A DNA stretch of 64,000 nt, from positions 190,594 to 254,593 of the forward strand of contig NZ_JHWV01000001.1 of assembly GCF_000622005.1 (NCBI RefSeq). Reading direction: 5' to 3'. This stretch comes from Anaerovibrio sp. RM50. Lineage in GTDB: Bacteria > Bacillota > Negativicutes > Selenomonadales > Selenomonadaceae. The notes below the pieces were generated by a model. That model searched no databases and was not told the DNA's origin. It saw only the letters and a program-made list of their open reading frames with translations. The position numbers and the translations under genes are program-made. Below, piece by piece: positions 58,241-64,000 of the stretch (its first letter is position 1; the number at the start of each line of letters is the position of its first letter).

Positions 58241-59611
58241 TCACTGAATGTCATTTTCGTCAAATACGTCACCGCATTCAGGACAGAATTTAGGCGGATG
58301 ATGAGGATCCTCTGGCTGCCAGCCGCACTTGTCACACTTATAAAGAGGTGCATCAGCCGGCTTCTTGGCACCACAATTAGGACAGAATTTCCCCTGATTT
58401 ACACTGCCACAGCTGCAGGTCCAGCCCTGTGGTTCTGGCTTTTTGGCACCGCACTGGGTACAGAACTTGCCGGTATTTTCATGTCCGCAGGAGCATTTCC
58501 AGGTATCCCCAGTTGGAGCTGCTGCCGCAGGCGGTGGAGTCTGAGGTGCCTGCTGTTGTGGTTGCTGAGCCTGCTGAGCTTGCTGTTGCTGCATTGCTCC
58601 CATCTGCATCATATTAGCTGCAGCATTGCCCCCCATATTGTTGGCCATGCCCATGCCCATAAAGGCACCCATGGCACCAGTACCAGACTCATTGGAAGCT
58701 GCCATTTTCATGCTGTCAGCAGTGGAGCCTGCCATCTGGAGTCCTGCCATGTGCATATTTCCCATGCTGGCATAACGCTGGTAGTCCTTAATCTTTTCTT
58801 CATCTTCGTCGCTGGCCTTTACGCTGCTGACACCGAAGGAAACGATCTCAATACCTCTGAGGTCACGCCATTTCTGGCTGAGGAGATCGTTTAAGGTATC
58901 TGCCAACTCATCCACATGACCCGGAATACTGGTGTATTTAATTTCCTTTTCGGACAGCTTGGCTAAAGCAGTCTGGAGCTTGGTCATCAGCTCAGACTTA
59001 AGCTGGCTGTCAATTTCCTCTCTGGAATAGGAATCACTTATATTGCCGCTGAGATTTGTATAGAACAAAATTGGATTGGTAATACGATAACTGTATTCAC
59101 CAAAGCACCGCAGGGAAACCGTCATGCTGAGGCCACTGCGGGGATCAAAGGTTTCAAATGGCACAGGACTTGGAGTGCCGTATTTATTGCCGATGATTTC
59201 CTTGGTATTAACAAAATATACCCGCTGATCCTTCCCCGGATCTCCGCCAAAGGTAAAACGCTTGCCAATTTCACCAAAGATAGCTTTTACATTGTCTGCC
59301 AAGCCCCCGGTAAATACTGATGGCTGCAATGAGGTATCATATCTGTACTCACCTGGCTCGGAGCAAATATCCACCACCTTGCCCTGTTCCACGATTATCA
59401 TGCACTGGCCGGTATTTACTGCCACCACAGAGCCATTGGAAATTACATTGTCCTCGGCGCTGGTATTGGAGCTGCGCCCCTGACTGCTGGTTCTCTTTTG
59501 CCCTTTCACAATGAGCAAATCAGCCGGTATGCTGTCACAATAAATAAATTCTTTCCACTGGTCAGCCAAAGTACCGCCAACGGCTCCCATAGCTGCTTTA
59601 ATAAGGCCCAT
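58241..59611 (-). CDS. SPFH-domain protein with three zinc ribbons (YdjI-like)
   Basis: 456-aa cytosolic protein. An SPFH/band-7 (virion-core-protein type) domain fills about 1-300 (MGLIKAAMGAVGGTLADQW, FGGDPGKDQRVYFVNTKEI, RISDS-like ring region, KASDEDEEKIKDYQRYA). It is followed by a Met/Gln/Ala/Pro-rich linker (about 300-375; MGAMQQQQAQQAQQPQQQA) and three double-Cys ribbons: CSCGHENTGKFCTQCG, CSCGSVNQGKFCPNCG and CDKCGWQPEDPHHPPKFCPECG. B. subtilis YdjI is a soluble SPFH protein recruited to the membrane by YdjG/YdjH. The ATG at 59609-59611 has GGGAGGT 6 bases upstream; an earlier frame start is the site itself. First gene of the cluster; no pspA is adjacent. Confidence 0.88.
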   Translation of the reverse strand: MGLIKAAMGAVGGTLADQWKEFIYCDSIPADLLIVKGQKRTSSQGRSSNTSAEDNVISNGSVVAVNTGQCMIIVEQGKVVDICSEPGEYRYDTSLQPSVFTGGLADNVKAIFGEIGKRFTFGGDPGKDQRVYFVNTKEIIGNKYGTPSPVPFETFDPRSGLSMTVSLRCFGEYSYRITNPILFYTNLSGNISDSYSREEIDSQLKSELMTKLQTALAKLSEKEIKYTSIPGHVDELADTLNDLLSQKWRDLRGIEIVSFGVSSVKASDEDEEKIKDYQRYASMGNMHMAGLQMAGSTADSMKMAASNESGTGAMGAFMGMGMANNMGGNAAANMMQMGAMQQQQAQQAQQPQQQAPQTPPPAAAAPTGDTWKCSCGHENTGKFCTQCGAKKPEPQGWTCSCGSVNQGKFCPNCGAKKPADAPLYKCDKCGWQPEDPHHPPKFCPECGDVFDENDIQ

Positions 59612-59752
59612 AGATATACCTCCCATAAAATAAATTAACCTTTAACATTCGTTACTCAAATCAACAATACTACAATTATGTATTCTATATTTATTACTAA
59701 AAACCTTTTATTATCCAAAGAAATGTGACTTTTGCTCCATAAAACAAAAAAA

Positions 59753-59797
59753 GAGACACCTTTTAGGAATTGCCCAAGCAATCATGAAAAGTGTCTC
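59753..59797 (-). terminator. Terminator of the GerMN/amidase operon
   Basis: GAGACAC/GTGTCTC outer stem with TTTTA/TAAAA-like and ATTGC/GCAAT inner pairs, minus strand followed by TTTTTTTG. Confidence 0.8.
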
Positions 59798-59813
59798 CCC
59801 ATGTTTTAACAAT

Positions 59814-60368
59814 TTATTTAAGTACTTCCGTCATACGCCCCAAAGGCTTGCTGATGTCCATGTGCCCCTTTAGGGTATACACATTGCGTCCCTCAATGGT
59901 AATCTGAACCTTCTTTATTTCAGGGAACTCAGTAAGGGTATTTACAATGGATCCCACTAAAAATTCCTCACCGGTGGAGCCCCCATTGAAATGCTTTACA
60001 AGGCCCTTGTCGAAATCCACCCTGGCGGTGTCACCATTGACTGTGACCCCCAGCAGCTTGGCCTGCTTTGGTATCACCGTGGCTAGCTTGCTGTCGTCAG
60101 TACCCTCCATCAGAGCATCCACGGCCGCTTTGTACTTGGTGGTGCCCGCCAGCTTAACTGTCTTGTCTACTGCCACCAGCTTTGTGGCATCACTGTTAGG
60201 GAAATAAATCTTCACAGTGATTTTTTCCTCTGTCGGTTTTTCAGTATTGTTTTCTACCACAGTTTTTTTACCATTGTCAGTCGGCTGTTTATTCTCCTGA
60301 TCGCAGCCGGCTACAGCAAATGCCATAACCATTATCATTATAACTGCGATAATTTTCCTTATCTTCAT
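59814..60368 (-). CDS. GerMN-domain lipoprotein
   Basis: 184-aa lipoprotein. Signal peptide with lipobox AVAGC (Cys at about 22), a polar linker (DQENKQPTDNGKKTVVENNTE), then a GerMN (sporulation/germination protein M, N) domain (about 50-180): ITVKIYFPNSDATKLVAVDKTV, RVDFDKGLVKHFNGGSTGEEFLVGSIVNTLTEFPEIKKVQITIEG. GerMN domains are found on cell-wall lipoproteins and are often paired with amidases, as here. GGGAGG lies 8 bases before the ATG. Last gene of a five-gene operon, 15 bp after the amidase. Confidence 0.88.
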   Translation of the reverse strand: MKIRKIIAVIMIMVMAFAVAGCDQENKQPTDNGKKTVVENNTEKPTEEKITVKIYFPNSDATKLVAVDKTVKLAGTTKYKAAVDALMEGTDDSKLATVIPKQAKLLGVTVNGDTARVDFDKGLVKHFNGGSTGEEFLVGSIVNTLTEFPEIKKVQITIEGRNVYTLKGHMDISKPLGRMTEVLK

Positions 60369-60383
60369 TATCTGAATCCTCCC

Positions 60384-61469
60384 TTATCTTCCCACACGCC
60401 GGAAGTAGTTGCTTATTCCCTTGCATATTGCCAGGGCCATGGCGTGCTGCACATCTGCACTGGCCAGCATATTCTCCTCATAAGGATTTGAAATAAATGC
60501 TGTCTCCACCAATGTGGCCGGAATCCATGAATTTCTCAGCACATAAAAATTTGCACTGTGAATCCCTCTGTCATAAAGGCCTGTTGCTGCCACCATCTCA
60601 TTTTGTATAAGCTGGGACAGCATAGAATCTCTGGAGCTGTGGCCATAATAATATGTGCTGGTGCCATGGGCAGAAGATTTGGTGAAGGCATTGCAGTGAA
60701 TGCTGACAAAAATATCTGCATCCGGGTGCCGTCTGGCCACATTTACCCTTGCCTGAAGCTCCTGCTTGTCTGTGGCATTGGGACCATATACATCCACATC
60801 TGTGTCACGGGTCATTACCACATTTGCACCATTTAATTGGAGAATTCGGGCCACATCCTGGGATATTTTAAGGGTTATGTTCTTTTCCTTTACACGGCTT
60901 GGTCCTATGGCCCCAGTATCAGTGCCTCCATGTCCCGGGTCGATGACTACTGTATGTCCCTCTACGCCATCTAGTCGTTCATCCCCCACAGCCTTATTGA
61001 CCGACCCCTTATCCGCCGCAATCTCAATTACCAACCGATAAGGCTTTCTGTTCTTTTTATCCACCTCTGCAGTATACACCTTGTATTCGTGGTCCTCCAG
61101 GTTATCTGTCACCGCAATGGTGGCCACCATATCCCTATGATCATTTTTCAACGTCATGTATCTGGCAATTTTACGGTCAAGACCTATATTTTTCTTTACA
61201 TCTCCCCGGTTGGTGTTATTTAGCTTTACCACCAGCTGAAATGGTTTGTCAGGGTTTTGGCTCACCTCGTATTCCAAATTCCCTTTGTTCATGCCCATTT
61301 CAATGCGGACCCAGTTTCGTCCGTCGCCATCTTTATAGGTATTGTAGTGAAAATAATTTAACGTGTGATTTACCACCGCCGCCTGGGCCGGCACATAGCT
61401 GACCCCCATAAGGCCCACGACACAGCAAACCATTATAAGCAACTTACACCATAGTTTTTTCAATGACAT
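60384..61469 (-). CDS. N-acetylmuramoyl-L-alanine amidase (AMIN + Amidase_3)
   Basis: 361-aa exported cell-wall amidase. Signal peptide (about 1-31), an AMIN-like beta domain (about 35-155; WVRIEMGMNKGNLEYEVSQN, PFQLVVKLNNTN), and a zinc Amidase_3 domain (about 172-358) with the ligands in VVIDPGHGGTDTGAIG (His), EKNITLKISQDVARIL (Glu) and SIHCNAF (His), plus the late VETAFISNPYEE (catalytic Glu). Cleaves the bond between MurNAc and the stem peptide. AMIN directs it to the wall or division site. ATAAGGAG precedes the ATG. Confidence 0.93.
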   Translation of the reverse strand: MSLKKLWCKLLIMVCCVVGLMGVSYVPAQAAVVNHTLNYFHYNTYKDGDGRNWVRIEMGMNKGNLEYEVSQNPDKPFQLVVKLNNTNRGDVKKNIGLDRKIARYMTLKNDHRDMVATIAVTDNLEDHEYKVYTAEVDKKNRKPYRLVIEIAADKGSVNKAVGDERLDGVEGHTVVIDPGHGGTDTGAIGPSRVKEKNITLKISQDVARILQLNGANVVMTRDTDVDVYGPNATDKQELQARVNVARRHPDADIFVSIHCNAFTKSSAHGTSTYYYGHSSRDSMLSQLIQNEMVAATGLYDRGIHSANFYVLRNSWIPATLVETAFISNPYEENMLASADVQHAMALAICKGISNYFRRVGR

Positions 61470-61479
61470 TCGCTCCTTA

Positions 61480-61680
61480 TCAGTCTTCCATAAGCTCCAT
61501 GGCTTCCTTTAGGGCCGCCTGGGTTGAAGCCTTGTCCTTTTTAAATTCCAGCATTATATAGTTGCCTTCATTTATATCCTTTGGCAGCATACTGCAGGGA
61601 ATTTCAATCTGGTACTCATCCTCACCTAAAAGGATTACTGCCAGATCCTCTTCGATTCTGTCAACATACCCTGAAATCAT
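61480..61680 (-). CDS. DUF3006 family protein
   Basis: 66-aa protein of the DUF3006 family, of unknown function. ISGYVDRIEEDLAVILLGED and the EIPCSMLPKDINEGNYIMLEF stretch match its short beta-barrel-like pattern. In Firmicutes DUF3006 genes frequently sit beside ComEC-like MBL-fold genes, and here the MBL gene ends 1 bp upstream. GAGAGG precedes the ATG. Cytosolic. Confidence 0.85.
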   Translation of the reverse strand: MISGYVDRIEEDLAVILLGEDEYQIEIPCSMLPKDINEGNYIMLEFKKDKASTQAALKEAMELMED

Positions 61681-61681
61681 T

Positions 61682-62662
61682 TTACCTCTCTCCCTTTACA
61701 GAATAGGTTTTTCCGTCAGTTTCAACGGTTACGGTGCCGTTCTTGTCAGTTTCCAAAGTATTAATATTCAGCTTCTTAAATGTCTGCATTGTCTCCTTAT
61801 GGGGGTGTCCATAGGAATTATTGACACCACAGGAAATAATTGCATATTCCGGCTGAATGGCCTTTACGTAGCTGAAGCTTGAAGATGTGTGGCTGCCATG
61901 ATGGGGAGTCTTGTACACCTTACAATTGATATTTTTACCATATCTGGCCAAAATGTCCTTTTCAACGTCCTTTTCCGCATCACCGGTAAGGAGCATGGAA
62001 AAATCCCCAAATTTTAATATGCCCACAATAGATTCATTGTTCACATTTACTTTTTTATCTGCCTGCAAATCCCTGGTATCCTGCTCAATTATCTGAGTAG
62101 TTGGGCTAAGTACCGTAAAGGTAACACCCTTGCCAAAATCCAGCACATCATCGGCCTTTACCTTTATCTGCTTGGTGCCCTGGGCCTTTGCCGCCTTTAA
62201 GGCATTGCGGAAAGCAGCGCTGGCAGAGGGGATACCATTATGAATCAGTTCCGTAACCCCATATTTTTTGATCACCTTGGCCGCCTTGCCAATGTGATCT
62301 GCATGGGCATGGGTCATAATCAGCTTGTCAATATGGGTAATGCCTTCCTTGTCAAGTGCCGCAAAAAGCTGAGTGTTTTCCTCGTTCTTGCGGTTCTCCT
62401 CCCGATATTTGTCGTCACCGGTATCAATGAGGATAATCTGCTCCCCCGTATTGATAAGAATGGCATCTCCCTGGCCCACATCAAGGACCTTGACTACAAG
62501 CTTCCCCTGAATCCCGGGCTGGTCCTGTGCCTCCGCCGCAGCTGAATTTCCTGAATTATCCGAAGTGGCACCGCCGGAAACAGCCCCCTGACTACAGCCA
62601 GATACCAGCATAGCCAGAGTCATAACCATTACGGCGAGATATTTATATATTCTTTTAATCAC
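61682..62662 (-). CDS. ComEC/Rec2-type MBL-fold lipoprotein
   Basis: 326-aa exported metallo-beta-lactamase-fold hydrolase resembling the C-terminal domain of ComEC. Lipobox VSGC (Cys about 22), a low-complexity spacer (GGATSDNSGNSAAAEAQ), then HxHxDH in MTHAHADHIGKAA and TGDAEKDVEKDIL, and TPHHGSHTSSS near the C-terminus. Likely acts on nucleic acid or phosphodiesters outside the cytoplasm. The start is GTG at 62660-62662, 13 bases after the previous stop with TAAGGT upstream; ATG codons further up lie inside the neighbouring gene. Confidence 0.88.
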   Translation of the reverse strand: MIKRIYKYLAVMVMTLAMLVSGCSQGAVSGGATSDNSGNSAAAEAQDQPGIQGKLVVKVLDVGQGDAILINTGEQIILIDTGDDKYREENRKNEENTQLFAALDKEGITHIDKLIMTHAHADHIGKAAKVIKKYGVTELIHNGIPSASAAFRNALKAAKAQGTKQIKVKADDVLDFGKGVTFTVLSPTTQIIEQDTRDLQADKKVNVNNESIVGILKFGDFSMLLTGDAEKDVEKDILARYGKNINCKVYKTPHHGSHTSSSFSYVKAIQPEYAIISCGVNNSYGHPHKETMQTFKKLNINTLETDKNGTVTVETDGKTYSVKGER

Positions 62663-62675
62663 CTTGTCACCGACC

Positions 62676-62858
62676 TTATCGTTTATTGCGCACATTGACC
62701 ACATAGAGTCTGATGCCAAGCATAATAAGCCATGCCACAACGCTGACTATCACCACATAATCAATGGTCTGCAAGTCGCTGAAATTTGTCATGGCCAAGA
62801 CCGCCACAATAAGCACCAGCATCAGCCAGTCAGATTTATTCATACCTTCTATCTTCAT
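62676..62858 (-). CDS. Small membrane protein, 60 aa
   Basis: 60-aa protein with two TM helices: MKIEGMNKSDWLMLVLIVAVLAM and IDYVVIVSVVAWLIMLGIRL, then a basic end (YVVNVRNKR). The basic ends and short loop suggest a hairpin with both termini in the cytosol. The ATG at 62856-62858 has GGAGGC 5 bases upstream; the longer frame adds 16 Cys/Phe-rich residues without a site. First gene of the five-gene operon; stop lies 13 bases before the MBL start. No family recognised. Confidence 0.7.
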   Translation of the reverse strand: MKIEGMNKSDWLMLVLIVAVLAMTNFSDLQTIDYVVIVSVVAWLIMLGIRLYVVNVRNKR

Positions 62859-62950
62859 AAAAAGCCTCCAAAAACAACAACAATAATCCACGTTCATCAC
62901 GAACACAGATACTGTATAATTATAACACTTTTAAATAATAAAAACAAAAA

Positions 62951-62978
62951 GCGGGGCGGAGAATTAACTCTGCCTCGC
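62951..62978 (-). terminator. Terminator of argH
   Basis: GCGGGGCGGAG/CTCTGCCTCGC stem (two G-T pairs), minus strand followed by TTTTTGTTTTTATT. Confidence 0.85.
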
Positions 62979-63024
62979 TATTGTTTTATTACAACATACA
63001 GTGCACCAATGCGGTACACCGGCT

Positions 63025-64000
63025 TTACAGTCTCACGGAAATCTGTTTAAAAGCCTTGGCTTCCACCAATGTTGTTTCACTATTAATAATATCTGCAGCA
63101 AGCTTAAGCTGCATGTCCACCTGGCTGTAGGAGGTACCGCCATAGGAGTTGCGATTCTTTACGCAGGTCTCCGGACTGATGGCATCGTAAATATCCTCCT
63201 CAAAGAGCTCGGACAGCTCCTTGAACTCCGCCATGGACATATCTGCCAGCCACTTGTTTTCCTCAATGCAGTGATGAACTGCCTTCCCCGATACGGCATG
63301 GGCCTGTCTGAATGGCATGCCCTTCTTTACCAGATAATCCGCCAAATCCGTAGCATTGGAAAAATCCTCTGCCACCGCCCGGCGCATTACCTCAGGGCGA
63401 ACCTTCATTCCCCGCATAATACGGGCATATACTACCAGACTGAACTTGATGGTATCAATGGTATCAAATATACCCTCCTTATCCTCCTGAAGGTCCTTGT
63501 TGTACGCAAGGGGCAGCCCCTTTACAGTGCTGAGCATAGCCATCAGGTGACCAACCACTCTGCCTGTTTTGCCGCGAACCAACTCCGATACATCAGGATT
63601 CTTTTTCTGAGGCATCATGGAGGAACCGGTACAATGGGCATCATCCAGTTCAATGAAAAAGAACTCCCTGGAGCACCAAAGGATTGTTTCCTCGCTGAGC
63701 CTTGACAGATGAACCATCAAAATAGAGGCTGCTGACAAAAATTCCATAATATAGTCGCGATCAGAAACCGCATCAAGGCTGTTGGAATAAATATTGTCAA
63801 AATTCAACTGCTCTGCCACGAATTTTCTGTCAATAGGGAAGGTGGTGCCAGCCAAAGCCCCAGCTCCAAGAGGCATGATATCACAGCGCTCATATACCCC
63901 CGTAAAGCGGTCAAAATCCCGCTTCAGCATGGAGAAATAGGCCATCATGTGGTGGGAGAACAAAATTGGCTGGGCCCGCTGGAGGTGGGTGTATCCCGGC
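63025..64000 (-). CDS. argH: Argininosuccinate lyase (5' end cut by window edge)
   Basis: C-terminal 324 residues of ArgH, which splits argininosuccinate into arginine and fumarate. The frame is open to base 64000, entering with [20 protein letters not shown]; the fumarase-superfamily signature [12 protein letters not shown] (about residue 130 of the visible part) and [19 protein letters not shown], and [12 protein letters not shown] are diagnostic. Roughly 140 residues, with the start codon and upstream context (often argG), lie beyond the window. The stop is followed by a terminator. Confidence 0.94.
   Translation of the reverse strand, partial: PGYTHLQRAQPILFSHHMMAYFSMLKRDFDRFTGVYERCDIMPLGAGALAGTTFPIDRKFVAEQLNFDNIYSNSLDAVSDRDYIMEFLSAASILMVHLSRLSEETILWCSREFFFIELDDAHCTGSSMMPQKKNPDVSELVRGKTGRVVGHLMAMLSTVKGLPLAYNKDLQEDKEGIFDTIDTIKFSLVVYARIMRGMKVRPEVMRRAVAEDFSNATDLADYLVKKGMPFRQAHAVSGKAVHHCIEENKWLADMSMAEFKELSELFEEDIYDAISPETCVKNRNSYGGTSYSQVDMQLKLAADIINSETTLVEAKAFKQISVRL

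Noticed and set aside
1-64000. CRISPR array, rRNA, tRNA, prophage or transposase genes
   Set aside because: No regularly spaced direct repeats, no conserved rRNA or tRNA cores and no transposase, integrase or phage protein motifs were seen on either strand.

Overview
The window reads as a chromosomal stretch of an anaerobic, low-to-moderate GC Firmicute, most likely a Negativicute of the Selenomonas/Anaerovibrio kind. Pointers are an Ile T-box leader, 3D-domain, DUF4321 and GerMN proteins, a maf-radC-mreB cell-shape cluster, an exported [FeFe]-hydrogenase with a quinone-type membrane partner, and a GlcD/GlcF lactate- or glycolate-type dehydrogenase. The genus is an inference. Almost all genes lie on the minus strand; only corA with its two followers, a diguanylate cyclase and thioredoxin are on the plus strand. 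I see no rRNA, tRNA, CRISPR, prophage or transposase. Both edges cut genes: mreB on the left and argH on the right.

Layout. 1-4.7 kb: mreB, radC, maf, a DUF4321 protein, a membrane acyltransferase and a TVP38 protein. 4.8-6.5 kb: corA, preceded by a promoter, a 33-codon leader ORF rich in acidic and proline codons and mutually exclusive RNA stems, then a 76-codon unknown gene and an orphan YefM-like antitoxin. 6.5-11.2 kb: hybrid histidine kinase, unknown protein, diguanylate cyclase, secreted 3D-domain protein. 11.4-22.3 kb: long glutamine synthetase, HlyD-type adaptor, secreted unknown, nucleoside kinase, PiT phosphate transporter with its DUF47 partner, aminotransferase, aspartate kinase, ruvC, yebC. 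22.6-31.8 kb: tyrS, PBP1A, mutS2, U32 peptidase, an isolated cobI/cbiL-type methyltransferase. 32-41.3 kb: trxA, deoD, a HAD phosphatase and a complete [FeFe]-hydrogenase locus (hydE-hydG-hydF, a Tat-exported hydrogenase, a HybA-like ferredoxin, a HybB/NrfD-like membrane protein). 41.4-49.7 kb: cysteine-rich secreted unknown, Tat metallophosphoesterase, glcD-glcF, pyrimidine nucleoside phosphorylase, hexapeptide acyltransferase. 49.8-55.9 kb: ileS with T-box, a small possibly frameshifted gene, secreted unknown, exonuclease III, uppP. 56-59.6 kb: a YdjI-YdjG-YdjH-like SPFH/zinc-ribbon/TPM membrane module. 59.8-62.9 kb: a five-gene envelope operon (small membrane protein, ComEC-type MBL lipoprotein, DUF3006, cell-wall amidase, GerMN lipoprotein). 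63-64 kb: argH.

The strongest candidate for something undescribed is the corA leader (4798-5050). A peptide beginning MDTDYPSPEPPGE, resembling enterobacterial MgtL in its acidic/proline character, is translated across an RNA that can fold two ways, one of which hides the corA ribosome-binding site. Other points of interest are four copies or fragments of a palindromic element with TTATAACG/CGTTATAA ends, two further hairpin elements, the exported [FeFe]-hydrogenase with Hyb-type partners, a hydE gene lacking a normal start codon next to a ribosome-binding site, and the YdjGHI-like module without an adjacent PspA. Several genes appear to use TTG or GTG starts (ileS, the HlyD gene, the 3D-domain gene, uppP, the MBL gene), each supported by a Shine-Dalgarno sequence.
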